A DNA stretch of 64,000 nt from Annona cherimola (Eukaryota > Streptophyta > Magnoliopsida > Magnoliales > Annonaceae). The notes beneath the pieces were generated by a model. That model was not told where the DNA came from and made no database searches. It saw only the letters and a list, made by a program, of their open reading frames with translations. Made by a program: the position numbers and the translations under genes. The stretch covers positions 4,866,264 to 4,930,263 of the forward strand of contig CM059972.1 of the NCBI GenBank assembly GCA_030490835.1, written 5' to 3'. Of the stretch, positions 1 through 12,513 are shown piece after piece (the first letter of the stretch is position 1; each line of letters opens with the position of its first letter).

Positions 1-1071
1 ATAGATCTGGACAAATTTCGAATTGGTATTGAACTAGTTATGGGATGACAAATCGAGTAAAAAATGTAGATCAAATAAGATAATTTTAAAATTTTATATA
101 CTTATCAAATATAAAGATACATCTATACTAAATTTAAATATTATATGTTTTAATATTTTACTAATTGTTAAAAACACATATTAATAAAGTAAAACATGAG
201 AAAAGATAGTATAAATTTATTAAAATAAGTTAATATACAATTATATGTAAGAATTATATATGCGCAAATTCCTCTTATTGATTCTTATATTATTTTCTGA
301 AAAATTAATTCTTCTACTATTGATACAGTGGATTATCAAAAACGTGGCAATTTTGAAAAAAAATAATAATAAGATTTAAATATAAGTTTATACTTTTTAA
401 TAAATTAATATATATGGAGTGGGTTGGACTCTTTGAGTCGGGACATGATCGATTTACTCTAATCCTATTTTTGAAGTTAGTCCAAATTTCTGACTTATCT
501 TTATAATGGATGAAAAAAGCATTAGTTTTATGGGGTAAAAAATAAGTCGGGTCATGACCGGATTACGAGTCGACGTGCCCCTGTTACCACCCCTACCACA
601 AAAGGCATGCAAGAGTACCAATTATTCTGTCCGCGGGAGCATTCGTTGGCTCACCTTTGCATACGTTTACCCGTACACGAGCACAGCACCCACGCCTTTC
701 CTTTTATTCAAAGCAACCGGAATTCAAAACTTCTAAAGACAATTTGGTCCGTAACTTTTCAAAAGACCCACCTTTGATTATTTTACCAGGAAAAAATAGC
801 ACCACATACCATCTCCTTGCATTACAAAAAGCAAAAGAAATGATGCAATTATCAAGATGTGTCAGCATTAAAAAGAGATAATTATTTAGATATGGTATTT
901 CATATTTGCTGCTTTGGCAGCTAACATGTTAACTTTTGGTTGCAAGCAACTATTTGCTACTTTAATTAAAGTACATGGGTGAAAACATTTTTAAAAAATT
1001 TAAAATATTTCATGGAAAAATTTTAAAAGGTATGCTACGACACATATATAGTGATATGATAGCCAAATAAG
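1..1071. other. Intergenic AT-rich DNA, no gene seen
   Basis: I see no coding exon here; the short open frames near 554-881 have no recognisable domain. A short GC-richer stretch at about 545-583 reads, on the - strand, from a CAGGGGCACG start and carries a GGTCATGACC palindrome. This resembles the terminus of a hAT-like element whose other end would lie outside the window, but no target duplication can be tested. Confidence 0.5.
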
Positions 1072-1352
1072 GAGAAATGATCCTGTTAGTCTAAAATAAA
1101 TAAATATCTTTACTTGGCCTATCTTAAAAAAGTCATTTAAAACATTTTTGTATCCACTTATTTATTTAAGTATATTTAATATATATTTTTTAAGATTTTT
1201 AAACATAAAGTATTTCAATAAAACTTAGTTTATATGTTAAATAAATCTATATTAACAAGTTTATGACAAAAAATAAAAAATATTTTAAATAAACTTTTCA
1301 AGGTGGACTAAGTAAGATATTTACTTTGTTCGAGCTAATAAGATCATTTATC
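1072..1352. repeat. Fold-back MITE, GATCCTGTTAG-tip family, diverged copy
   Basis: The left tip GAGAAATGATCCTGTTAG pairs with the right tip read on the other strand, GATAAATGATCTTATTAG. The arms continue inward as a long imperfect inverted repeat. It is clearly related to the copies at 23945-24335 and 36003-36402 but more diverged. I could not find a convincing target duplication, so it is probably older. Confidence 0.65.
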
Positions 1353-1446
1353 ATAAAAGCTACCTAAATAAATAAGTTTGGTACATAATTTTATATTTCC
1401 TTTAATGATTGCACTACCTTGTAAGGCGTGACAGAATACACTTTTT

Positions 1447-1724
1447 GGGTGTGTTTGATAACAACAAAAAGTTGTCAAGTTAAAACTTTTTAATATAAAA
1501 CTTTTCACTCTCCACAACTACCCTATTTTTTAATCATTTCTTCACATTTTTCTATACAACCCTACTTTTCAATCATTTCTACACAACTACCAACACAACT
1601 AACCTATCTATTTCAACTTTATCCTATTCATTCCTCATCATTACCTCTATCATATCACATCATTTGACAACTTCTCATATACACAACTTTTTATCAAAAG
1701 TTTTATCCATTCTCAAACACACCC
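1447..1724. mobile_element. Tourist-like MITE (PIF/Harbinger type)
   Basis: The element runs from GGGTGTGTTTGATAAC to CTCAAACACACCC, which are inverted terminal repeats, with inner arms containing AAAACTTTT on one side and AAAAGTTTTA on the other. Length is about 278 bp, and TTT flanks both sides. The same family recurs at 29.8, 31.4, 51.4, 57.2, 60.7 and 61.9 kb, mostly with TTA or TAA duplications, which is the PIF/Harbinger signature. Confidence 0.8.
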
Positions 1725-1924
1725 TTTATCAAGATTTTTATCTTGGATGACTAGATATTTAATGAAGATGTCCTTTAAAGAAGGTACGAACTAAGGAGGT
1801 TACTGCTTTTTCCCAGCTTCAAATTTTGGTTTTCCTTACCTTATTACCCTATATATACTTGGACCATTATTCGGTCCACCCAAGTGTAACTTAAGTACAT
1901 CCGAAGGCATAACCCCTTTTAAAG

Positions 1925-2232
1925 CATTTTTAAAGTTTTTGAAATTTATGTGGGCTGAAAAATGAATATTTCATATATATAGTTTTAGATTTTTAAACAT
2001 TTTATTTTGATTTTTAAAAATAAAAGATAAAACATTCCTCATGTGCCAGGCTTCTAGCATGTAAGAAATGCTTTATTTTTTAATTTTTAAAATTCAAAAT
2101 AAAATATTAAAATTAATCAAAAATATGTAAAATTATATATATGATACATTCTTATTTGGTTTCACATAAATATATAAAAATTAAAAAAATAAAAATAAAT
2201 TATGTTTTGCACGAGGTATACTAAAGCTCAAT
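1925..2232. repeat. Fold-back repeat, AT-rich
   Basis: The sequence folds into a long imperfect hairpin: the left arm TTTTAAACATTTTATTTTGA matches the complement of the right arm near 2085-2110. It resembles the fold-back elements further right in the window in layout. No target duplication could be assigned. Confidence 0.45.
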
Positions 2233-2340
2233 ACCCCTAGCGCACTAAATTATCTTTGTATATACTTATGTTAGCTACTTTATCATGGTGACTTATTTTT
2301 AGAACCTCATTAATGAGTAAAATTTTAATTACAAACAACG

Positions 2341-2590
2341 TATTTTTTAGCAATGAAAATTTTTAATTTAAAACTTTTTGTTCTCCACTACTAGTTTATT
2401 TTTTCACATCTTTTTATATAACTAATTCTTTTCTTCATATCTTTTTATGTAATTACTTTACTTTTTAATCATTTTTGTATGAATATTTATACAACAAACG
2501 TATATATTTTAACTTTATTCTTTTTACCCTTCATAATTATTCCTATTATATCACATTATTTTTTCCTATTTTAAAAACTTTTAATGCATA
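2341..2590. mobile_element. Degraded Tourist-like MITE
   Basis: The inner arm motifs of the Tourist-like family are present in order (TTTAAAACTTTTTG, then CTCCAC, TTATTTTTTCAC, TATTTTAACTTTATTC and TATATCACATTATTTT). The terminal repeats have decayed. Boundaries are approximate. Confidence 0.45.
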
Positions 2591-4076
2591 AATGTTGATT
2601 TATTGCATATATACAGTATATGCAGCGAACAAAACTTTTGCTGGATATAAACGGTTACATGCAAGGAATTTTTTTATTGAAATGTAAATAGAATATAACA
2701 GAAAAATGGAATAAATGAAAATAATATTTAATATTTTTGTTTAAATAGATAAGGATAAATGGTCGGAATGTAATAATTATTAAAAATATAATGTTTGCAA
2801 TTTTTAAATAAATAAAATAGTAAAACAATGATATGAAAGGGACGGTTAGCACTGTCTCACCATCCCGTACCAAAGGCAAACACTATTAGGAAGAAAATTT
2901 GAATAATAATTGAAACTTTAAGGTTTAATTTAAGCCCTGACAAGTAAAGTTGTAATTGATGAAAGGCATCTCTAGGGATTTTTATTACTGAAAATTTGAG
3001 CCGCCTAATTAGCCTCCTCAATCCCATATCTAATAATCAATTTTTAATAGATTTTGGTTCGTGATTCATCTTTGTAAGGACCCTAATCCTTTCCTTGCTG
3101 ACTTGTATATGGTAATGATTTGGAAACAATTGCCATTTTGGTGAATGGATGTTCAGGATTAGATGCATTCGGGAGTACCGCGCTCCAATACTCCCACTCC
3201 CATCAGAGCCAATTTTTTACTTTTTTTACTTTTTTTTTTTTTTTTTGGCATTCATATGTGGGCTTCACGCACGCAATTTTACATTTTTTATTTTATTAGA
3301 AAAAATCCTTCTTCATGTGCGGGCATGAAAAGAGTTGTCTTTTCCATTTTAAAATTTTAAAATATATTAATAAAATATAAAATTGAATATATGAAATCTT
3401 TATGTTTGGCCTCACTTACGAATGTCAAATTTTTTTTTCAGAAAATAGCTCCGGGAATTGAAGCTCAGTGCTCCTCATGAGAGCATATATAGAATTAGAG
3501 CCGTTCTGTAAAAAGAGAAAAGTGGTCCGAAAAGAATTCCAAATTGCCAATATTAAAGAGGTAATATTAATTATAAAATAAATAAACTGAAATAATATAT
3601 AATTTACTAAAAATAATAAATAATAATTAATAAATATTTTTTATTGAAATAATTAAGAAATAGTTGAAGCGGAGTAGTTGGGACATGGGGCTGGTATACC
3701 TATCTGAAATTAAAGGCACTTGGAGTTAACTTGTTAGTCCAGCCAAAATTTTCACAAAAATCGGAAAACTAATTTGCTAGTCCAGTCATGACTCATCCCT
3801 AGCAAAAATTTTCAAAAAATCAGAAAAATGCGAGCCGTCCAATTACAAAGCAATGACCCCCATGGACTACTGTTTGGAGTACTTTTGCGTGCAAGTCTTT
3901 GCAGGACGTTGCATTCTTACGTGCCAATCATTTGGGTCATGGGGTGGTGGTAGCTGGGAGTAGACCGGAGAGTGAATGGATTCGGGAGTTAGGTGGCAAA
4001 ACAACCGTTTTGTATTAAAATCCCCCAGCGGTTCTTCCTTGGTTTTCAACTCTGGAATTGGACGAAGAGGAAGAGA
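2591..4076. other. Intergenic and upstream region of the FSH-type hydrolase gene
   Basis: No gene is seen. A degraded palindromic repeat probably occupies about 3160-3480: it has CGGGAG/CTCC-rich tips and an AT-rich centre. The stretch 3830-4076 is the presumed promoter and 5' leader of the downstream gene. It is GC-richer than its surroundings, but I see no clear TATA box at a convincing distance. Confidence 0.4.
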
Positions 4077-4196
4077 ATGGATGGGAAAATGAAGGTGCTC
4101 TGCCTTCACGGATTCAGGACTAGTGGGAAATTCTTGCAAAAGCAAATCAGCAAATGGGATGCTTCCATCTTTGCAGACTTTGAAATGGTATATCCC

Positions 4197-4227
<31 letters not shown>

Positions 4228-7200
4228 GTTTGCAACAATTGCACGGGATATATTTGGGTGTGGTGTTGATCATCTCCGTTCCAAATGATGAGGGATATAT
4301 GTTTCTATCTGGGTATTCTTTTATACGTTTTTATTTTTCCGAAAGTTATCTTAATAGAAAATCCAAGTGAATCCCAACAAACATAAACTTTTAAGATTGT
4401 TTAGCAGTTGTTCGTTGGATGCATGTTGAGGTAGGCACATATACATATTTAATGAAATAATGTTCAATATTTTTAGTAAATAAATCATAAATCAAAATAA
4501 CAGCCCAATTGAATGGCAACACAATCTCCTTATCTCCCAAATGCTATACTTGAGTGGGGAACCAAGTGGCTCACGCATTAGCTAAGACTGCTGCTGAAGG
4601 GGGTGGTCTGAACAGGTGCTGGTGGGGAGTACCACTACCACCAGGAATTATAGTAAATCTTTTTAATTGTTGATAATTCTTTTTGTAATCATCTTTGTAT
4701 TGGTATAAGTGGCGAGCTCCCCCCTTCCTCAGCCCAAACCATAACAGGGTCTGATGGAGGGGGCAGATCTCCGTCAACCTCTTCTCTATAACAGAAAACA
4801 ACTTTTACTCCCAAAAAAAAAAGAAAAGAAAGAATAACAGCCAATTGCAAATTTGTCACCCTGTTCTGCAGGTGTTCCCAGATGGCATATTTCCAGCAGG
4901 TGGTAAGTCAGACATTGAGGGCATTTTTCCTCCCCCTTATTTTGAGTGGTTCCAGTTCAATCAGGTACCTCTTTCCCGCCTATTATTTCTATATGATGCT
5001 ATCCAGACCATTCATCGGGGATCTCTCTCTGCGTGCGTGTGTGCGTGTGTGTGTTTTTATTACATGGTGGTCGACAAGGATCGAACCCTGAACATTGGGC
5101 GTACGTGCCCAGGCGTGAAACCAACTGGCCAAGGCCGGGTTTACCAGGGATCTCTCTGTTGATATTGATGTCAGCATGATTTAAATGAATGGTCTAGATC
5201 ATTTTGCAGTCTTCTCTAGAGATATTCTAAGAAAGAACCTTGTCCCCAAAAGATACTTCTAAACCGATATTTTGCTGGATTGATCAGGATTTTACAGAGT
5301 ACACAAACTTGGATAAGTGCATCTCCTACCTGTGTGACTTCATTATCAGCAATGGCCCTTTCGATGGACTGCTTGGGTTCTCTCAGGTGGGTGCTAAACT
5401 TCTGTGAATGCGACTTTCTGACAAGGAGAAAAACTCGACACTGATTCAATGGATTTAATGATTATTTTTGTATCAAGGTTTTCAGTCATATTAGAATTAG
5501 AATATTTTTTATGAACGCAACAGCAGTGGCTTATACAGTCGAAATATTGTACAAGACATGATCAGGTCTTGTGGTGAAAATTCTTGAAAGCGGACGAAAA
5601 TGAAAGCTGCATGTCATAGCCATAACTAGAGCTTCCCCAATCACTGAACGGTTCTCATTAGCCCTAAAAAGAAGTCAGCTAACCCGAGTTGCACACACCT
5701 TATGCTAGGCTTGAACACAAAGCAATAGACCCACAACAGAATATTTGAAAATCGATGGCAGTAGAAGGAACTCTTTACCGAGAGCCAAAGATATTTGCAA
5801 CTTTTGGAGGTGTAAAGCAAACAAAGATCCCTTTTTCTCTTATATAGCCAATGAAATAGTCTAGAAAGGAAATAACATGCAGGGAAACTAGAGGCCAAGG
5901 TTATTTTAGATCTTCCCTAGAATTTTGTACTATTTTCTTTGTTTTTGGAGTATTCCATACACTACCACTTCATTCTATTATATTTTGAAATTTAACCCAT
6001 GGACACACGAATGCAGATGTATATCTATAAGAGTACTGTTATTTTATTTCGTATGTGGCCGGCCACAGCTTGCCATTGTATGCAATAACGTGCATTGATC
6101 TTAATAGCAGGCTGAATAACAATATAAATGCTCTATTTCGAGGAGAGTTGTTTGTCATGGATTCTGTGATTTATAAGGTGGAATTTGTCATTTCCTGTGA
6201 ATGCTCTGTTTTGAAGGAGATTGTTGGAGAATTGACCTCAAGATTTATAGCATGAAGCTTGGCATGAAATCTGTTAGTTCTGGAGTTTTGGAGCAAGAAT
6301 TCACTTTCTCTATTTAGCAGTTTCCTAAAGATTGATTCAAACTACTACAATTTGAGTCCTGAGCTCGACGTAGATATCTTGCCACCATGCCCAACTCATT
6401 CCATATATTGCTTGGTCGATGAATTGATCTCAGTCAGTGATTGTGCTTGAAGACGATCAGATCTATACATCCTAATCTTGTTTTTTGGTTTTTTGTGTCT
6501 TCTTCTTCCCAGGGTGCTACGTTATCAGCCCTCCTGCTAGGCTACCAAGCTCAGGTGAGTGAGACTACCCTGCTTTTGGAACAACACCAAATTGCCCACG
6601 TGCTCTCCATCAATTCCATTATTTCAATCCAAACCATCCAAAATTTCGAGCCACGTTGAGGATGTAGCATGGCTGACGATGACAATAAGATGATTCTGTC
6701 TGACTACTATCCACTGAATGGATGTTGGAAGCTACAAATCCAATGGCTCAGGTCATCTGGTCGTTGAGATCGGCATGCTTGAGAAGGCTGAATGTGCATT
6801 TGTTGGATATCAGGAAAGGAACTGAGAAAAGTGGGTCCCATGTTTTTGGCAGGGGAAAGTATTGCAGGAGCATCCGCCACTGAAACTCCTTGTTTCAATC
6901 TGTGGTAGCAAGTTCAGAGCCGCTAGCATCGCTGAAGTGGCCTACAAGGAGCCGATCAAGGTTAAATCAGTGCATTTCGTTGGAGCTAAGGACTGGTTGC
7001 GGTTGCCATCCGAAGACCTCGCAACTGCCTTTGACAACCCTTTGATCATCAGACATCCACAAGGTCACACTGTCCCAAGATTAGGTGATCCATCTTCTTC
7101 GCTAACAGATGATCCTACGGTGAAATTAATAGCCAAGTCATGGTTTCAAGATTCCGTGACTTGGACAGCCTTCTGGAGCTAATTCAGAGCTATTTTTGAC

Positions 7201-7600
7201 TCAAACGAATCTCATTCATTTGCGGATCAAATGGATTTTAAGTTGAAGAGATGCTTCTTACCTATTACATGCTATGTTTTTTAACATATCAGTGCGATTT
7301 ACAGATGAAGCTGCAACCGAGCAGCTGAAGGGTTGGACTGTAAGTGTCATTCTCCAGAGCAGCATGGCTTCCGGGGATGACTCATCTAACACGAAGCATG
7401 GGGAGGCAGGGGCAGCACAGATCGATCCCAAAGTGACTGAAGATGCCGCACGCCTACAGAATGCAACAGATGCTAAACAAGATAATGTCGATGCCTTCTG
7501 TGAACCAACAACAAGCGACACAGAAGCCACCCATGGGAACAAAAACAACGGATTGAACGTGACAAAGCTGCAGCAGAATGGGGTCACACAAGCAGCTTGA
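4077..7600 (+). CDS. FSH-family serine hydrolase (alpha/beta-hydrolase), six exons, 290 aa
   Basis: Exons: 4077-4187, 4872-4964, 5288-5386, 6513-6554, 6853-7084 and 7305-7600; all junctions are GT/AG and the spliced frame is open. The product matches the FSH1 serine hydrolase family (yeast FSH1, animal OVCA2 and plant relatives), small cytosolic esterase-like proteins; the plant substrate is not established. Visible landmarks are LCLHGFRTSG (residues 8-17), the nucleophile elbow GFSQG with Ser100 split between exons 3 and 4, Asp162 in GAKDW and His187 in HPQGHTVPR. All three triad positions are present. The last roughly 95 residues are hydrophilic and outside the usual core. The start at 4077 precedes the conserved core; an in-frame ATG at 3993 would add 28 residues not expected for the family. 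Intron 1 holds a LINE tail and intron 2 a SINE. Family is sure; the extreme N-terminus is less so. Confidence 0.93.
4496..4847 (+). mobile_element. 5'-truncated LINE 3' end with target duplication, in intron 1 of the FSH gene
   Basis: The insert spans 4512-4832. Near 4558 the + strand reads GNQVAHALAKTAAEGGG and ends with a stop at about 4674. This is the C-terminal RNase H-type tail seen in plant LINE ORF2. After an untranslated tail the insert ends in an A-rich run. It is flanked by AATAACAGCCCAATTG (4496-4511) and AATAACAGCCAATTG (4833-4847), a target-site duplication with one base lost. It is inactive: the reverse transcriptase is missing. Confidence 0.85.
5018..5157 (-). mobile_element. 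Short tRNA-derived SINE in intron 2 of the FSH gene
   Basis: On the - strand a Pol III B box GGTTCGATCC (about 5078-5088) lies downstream of an A-box-like TTGGCCAGTTGG (about 5122-5133). The 3' end is a CA-rich tail. The insert 5029-5146 is bounded by an exact 11-bp direct repeat GGGATCTCTCT at 5018-5028 and 5147-5157. It is far shorter than the other SINEs in the window, so it is either a different family or 3'-truncated. Confidence 0.8.
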
Positions 7601-8574
7601 GTAGGAGCAGTCTCAGATCCAATTACTTGCACCAAGTAGAATAAGTGGGGCTAGATAGATCTTACTCAGCTTATGGTTGGTGTTCATGTACTGTTTATAG
7701 CTCCCATATGAATAGGTATTTGTTTTGAATAGACCAGCAAAATTATAGATAAAGTTGGCTTATCGAGATTCTACATGTGCTATTTAATTTTTCATTGTCT
7801 GGCCATTAATCTCAGCAGCTATGATATTCAAGTCTATCATGCGGGTGAGGCCCCACCAGCCACAATCAGGTGTGCAACCATTCACATAAAGCAGAAGGAG
7901 AGATGCTGACCAGCCATTTCCTTGTTAATACTATAAAAGATATCCGCAAGATTCAGCACACTAAAAGAGGTTGATTGGAGAACTCAAACAGTACATGTCC
8001 TAGATAATGATCAACAAAAGCCATGATGGATGGGGTGCTTAAAGATACAGCCACAATACCCTCGATAATAATTAAAAAAAAAAAGACATCTGCCATAACC
8101 AGAACACTATAGAATAGGATGATTGGTAAAATTCAAAACTTCTTTCCATACTTATACAACAGGCAGGCAATCCCTGTCAAATGTCAAGCTGTTGAGGGCC
8201 ATTTCCTTTCCATTTCTTAATATCTGAATTTTAGATTAAAATTCGTGACATTAAAGATTATAGTTGACTTGAATCTGAGAAAAAACATAAAAAAAAGGCC
8301 TAAAAATTTCAATATATGCGCAACTTTTCATTTAACCTGATTACGTAACGACATCGAGCCATTCTTTAATGGAAGGCAGCCTAGTTCAAATTTTTATATC
8401 CTGGTAATGTTCGCTAAAGCAGATCTGAGCATCCTGTGAGACACTGTTATGCGCCTTGTTACCCTTTTTCTTTTTTTTTTCCCTTTCTTTTTAATATCGG
8501 CGCATTTGTTATCCTTTGATACTACATCTAATAAGAACCGATTAAAGTGATTCTCTTATCTTGATTTAACGTTT
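7601..8574. other. 3' flank of the FSH gene and intergenic DNA
   Basis: The first 100-200 bp are presumably the 3' untranslated region, since AT-rich sequence follows the stop directly. No second gene or recognisable repeat was found in the rest of the interval. Confidence 0.4.
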
Positions 8575-8869
8575 TGAAAATAACCATACTGTTCTATCTC
8601 CAATGGGCAGTATCATTGGACGAATCAAACACCATGCGTCAAGAATGGTCAAGATTTCTTTTCGTCATGTGCTGCGTGGAGGCAATCAGGCAGCCCATAT
8701 GTTGGCCGATTTTGCTGTGTCAAATGGAGGAGGAATGGGCTTAATTTGGTAGGAAGTTCCTCCAAGTTTTATTGAGCGACCTCTATGTAAAAGACAAGGA
8801 TACTTTCTGATTTTTTTTTTTTTTTTTTTTGGGATAATATAATACAATACTTTTTCCATCCAAAAAAAA
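8575..8869 (+). mobile_element. 5'-truncated LINE 3' end
   Basis: The + strand from about 8620 reads KISFRHVLRGGNQAAHMLAD, then a stop, then continues with EVPPSFIERPL. This is the RNase H-type C-terminus of a plant LINE ORF2 with one in-frame stop. A long T run, a short tail and an A run end the copy at 8869. The tail resembles the LINE copy at 4.5-4.8 kb. I did not find a target duplication. Confidence 0.7.
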
Positions 8870-9706
8870 GGAGCTCGCTCAGATTTTTTTGAAAAACAGT
8901 TTTAAACACAGATTAGGGGGAAAAAGGTTTAGTATTAAGGCTTTACTTAAATTAGGACAAGCTTGCTGGAAAGGACTTAGAAAAGGACTTCTAAATTGGA
9001 ATCACTTTTGGTCCTATAACACGTTGACTCAGAAAAACGACCATCAGGCCTAATGCATAGAACACAAACCCAAAAAAACGACCGCCTATGATGTATGTGT
9101 TCCGTGTGTCAAGCCCGATGGTCGTTTTTCTATATCTGTGTATTACAAGTAGTATCAGAATGGTTCTTCCTCCAGTCGATATGGTTCAAAAAGTTGAATC
9201 AGTAAAAACTAAGGCTACAGACAGTAACACAGAGTTGAATTATGATTCGGAGACGAAGCATGCAAAAGTTGATGACTTGTAATAACACAACCAAATCCAC
9301 ATTCGGAAAAGAAGAAAGTTCCTGATAGTTTATAACTAGGTCTTAAGTTCAATACAACATGATGTGTTTTAAAACCGTGAGGCTAAACTGTCAAGCCAGA
9401 ACGGACAATATAACACAGTCGGTCTTTTTTTCTTAGTTTGTGTGATCTGTGAGTCAAGCCCAATGATCATTTTCCTGAGTCTGTGCATGATAAATGCAAA
9501 TGTAGTTGGCTGAGATTGAACTGGAAGCATATAACAAGAACAAAGTTGGGGCTTTAGAACTTTCCTAGAAGCTACTTGGGGAAGCAAAATTTGAAAATGG
9601 CTACCGGCTAGAATCCAAAATTAGCTTTATGCCTGTGGAAAAGCACCTTCTTAATGCGAGTTATACATCACACAGGCTGAGTTTCTTTAACCATGAATTG
9701 AGGAGC
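8870..9706. repeat. Intergenic DNA with a small inverted repeat
   Basis: A 30-35-bp motif with core AAAAACGACCATC lies at 9032-9066 and, inverted, at 9098-9132. A third, diverged half-copy is near 9445-9480. No protein could be recognised in the short open frames at 9088-9282 and 9369-9587. The interval ends at the copia target site. Confidence 0.4.
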
Positions 9707-10224
9707 TGTTGAAAATTTGGACAGGGAATTGGAAATAGAGAGGGAAAATTTAAGGAAAGTGAGAAATTATGCAAACCAAAAAAATAGGTTATTCCTCCAG
9801 GCGTGTTACAATTGTCACTTTCCTTAAGACAATATTTGTACCATCACAGCTATTTAGAGTTATAGCAATTTACCCCCAAGATACAAAGAGAGAACCTAAT
9901 CTAGAATGGAAACAGCGTCTCTTCTAGATTCTAAATACTTGATATTAAAATAAAAGACTTTAAATGGAGTTGGAAGAACAAGGAGAAATTTCACAAAATT
10001 TCTTTTGAATTTTCTTGAAAGCAAGAGTGTTTGAGAGAAATTTTTTGTGACAATTTTCAAGCAATTCAGGCTCCTATATATAGGCCTGGATTTTAACGTT
10101 TGAAATCAACGTTACAAATATAAACGTTGAAAAAACGCTTTCAAAAAAAACCCCTGGAAACGGAATGCTTTGAAGAGGAAGGAAACGCTTGGAAACGGAA
10201 ATTTTATTTATGAAAATTCTAACA
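9707..10224 (-). repeat. 3' LTR of the copia element
   Basis: It is about 518 bp, bounded by TG and CA, and pairs with the LTR at 14767-15282. It contains TCCTATATATAGGCC, a palindromic TATA-like block in the same position in both LTRs. In the first 240 bp by eye there is about one difference per 10-12 bases between the two LTRs, suggesting an old insertion. Confidence 0.92.
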
Positions 10225-11143
10225 TTCCCCTGCCATTTTCAAAATAAAAATCAATTTCATTCAAGCCAAGGAAATCTCATTCATAATTAAAAGTGTCGGA
10301 TAAACTTGAACATTCATTTAGTGAACATACATCAAGGTTTACCAAGGTGTATAGTAGCCGAGGCTTTAAACTATCGTCCCCATTTGATAAATCGGATATA
10401 ACCCACATACAAGATTTAAAATTGTATCAAGTGTTTATAAATGTGACACTTTATGGTCATGTGTCAGTATCCTAGTTTCATGAGCTCCTCAAAGTGAACC
10501 CACACACTGATAATATAAGCGGCCTCACTTTCAGCACTCATATAGGTGGATCTATTTAGAGTACCCTGTAAGTAAATACTCAAACACAATAGTTTTAGAT
10601 CCATTAAGAGTATAATAACTCATTCTCATAAATACCTTACAGGAACCAAGCACTACCTGAGGGATGTAAAATTAAATAAATAAATATAACCAGTGTGTGC
10701 AAGCTGCAAAATAACATACTTTGATCATTGAACTCTACACCTGGGCTACAAGCTCAGAGTTGAGTTTCAGTTATTGCAACTCATTACATGTGGATTTAAG
10801 TCTCATCCCTCTTATCGTTTATCAGACCACATTCCGAGTAAGGCCTTTTGTAAGCGGGTCTGTCAAGTTTTCACTTGATCTTACAAAATTAATATTTACC
10901 ACTTTATCTTAGAGCAATTGCTTTACATAGCTGTGTCTCAATGCAATGTCTTGATTTACCATTATAGGTCTTGTTGTATGCTCTTGATAAGGTTATTTCG
11001 CTGTCACAATATAAATAGATAGGAGGTATAGGCTTAGGCCAAATAGGGATTTCAAGTAGTAAATTTCTAAGTCATTCTGCTTCTTTCCCTGCTGCAACCA
11101 AGACAAGGAATTCGGATTCCATGGTAGAATGTGTAATGCAGGT

Positions 11144-12513
11144 TTACTTTTTGGAAGCCCGAAAAATAGCAGCTCCCCCAAGGGTAAAAATCCAACCACT
11201 AGCAGACATGGATTCCTTAGTATCTGAAATCCAACTTGCATCGCTGTACCCTTCTAATACAGCGGGTTCACCACTGAAATGCAATCCATAAGTAATGGTC
11301 TTTTTTAAATATTTTAATACTCTATAAATTACATTCCAATATATATATTCCGGATTACTAGTGAACCTACTAAGTACACCCACGACATAAGCAATATCTA
11401 GTCGAGTATAATACATGACACACATCAAACTTCCAATCACTTTGGCATACTCAAGCTGAGCTATAGATCTTTCTTCATTTTTACATAATTTAATGCTGGG
11501 ATCAAAGGGAGTTGAGGCTACACCCACACCAAAATGGTCAAACCATTTGAGTATCTTTTCAATATAACGCGATTGAGAAAGAGAAAATACATTATCATTT
11601 CTGATAATCTTGATGCCAAGAATAACATTAGCTTTGCCAATATCTTTCATATCAAAATTAATTGACAGAAAGTTTTTAATTTCTTCAATAATATCAATAT
11701 CAGTCCCAAAAATAAGATATCATCCACATATAGACAAATAATAACACCTCTATTTGCAGTAAATTTACTATAAACATATTTGTCTGATTGGTTTAATTTA
11801 TACCCATTTGATAACACAACTTGATCAAAATTTTCATGTCATTGCTTAGGTGCTTATTTTAAACCATATAATGATTTTATTAGTTTGCAAACTTTCTTTT
11901 CTTGTCCAGTCATTATGAATCCTTCAGGTTGTTCCATATAAATTTCTTCATCTAAATCTCCATTTAGAAATGCAATTTTTACATCTATTTGGTGAATTTC
12001 AAGATGATAGATGGAAGTTAGAGCCATTAATAATCTAATGGTTGAAATTCTAGCTACTGGGACATAAATGTCAAAGAAACCTATACTTTCCTTTTGCTTA
12101 AACCCCTTAGCTACTAATCTAGCTTTAAATTTATCAATTGAGTCATCAACTTTTAATTTCTTTTTAAAAATCCATTTACAACCTATAGGTTTAGATCCTA
12201 GTGGTAAATCAACTAATGTCCAAGTTCCATTTTCCATTATTGAATCCATTTCATGTTGGATCGCTTCTTTCCAGTATGATACATTTGGAGATTTCATAGC
12301 CTCTTCATATGTAGTTGGATCCCCTTCGGAATATAAAACAATCACGTGTTCCTCATTTATATTATCTCTGGATCCTTCTACTAGGTATAATTGAAAATCA
12401 GACCCCAAAGCAATTATAATTATCTTTCTAGCTCTTTTACTTCTCATATTTTCATTATCATCATCTATAGGTTTAACTGCTGATGCAGAATCATTACTTA
12501 TAGACTTATCCAA
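11144..12513 (-). pseudogene. copia pol remnant: reverse transcriptase and RNase H
   Basis: Two open blocks are joined by a broken stretch. The upstream block (11854-12513) contains the copia reverse transcriptase start, with FKARLVAKGFKQKE, DVKIAFLNGDL and IYMEQPEGF. The catalytic YVDD is read at about 11711-11734 between the blocks. The downstream block (11144-11650) contains YAKVIGSLMCVMYYTRLDIA and the RNase H YSDASW motif. At least one frameshift separates the blocks, so no complete polymerase can be made. Confidence 0.9.

Noticed and set aside
3993..4076. Upstream in-frame ATG for the FSH-type hydrolase
   Set aside because: It would add 28 residues before the conserved LCLHGF core that I do not expect in the family; the ATG at 4077 gives the expected start.
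4198..4232. (TTTTG)n run as a functional element
   Set aside because: Simple repeat near an intron donor; nothing beyond low complexity.
7085..7182. Alternative hydrolase C-terminus by reading through the exon 5 donor
   Set aside because: The open frame ends soon, while splicing 7084 to 7305 restores the RLDEAATEQLKGW continuation typical of the family.
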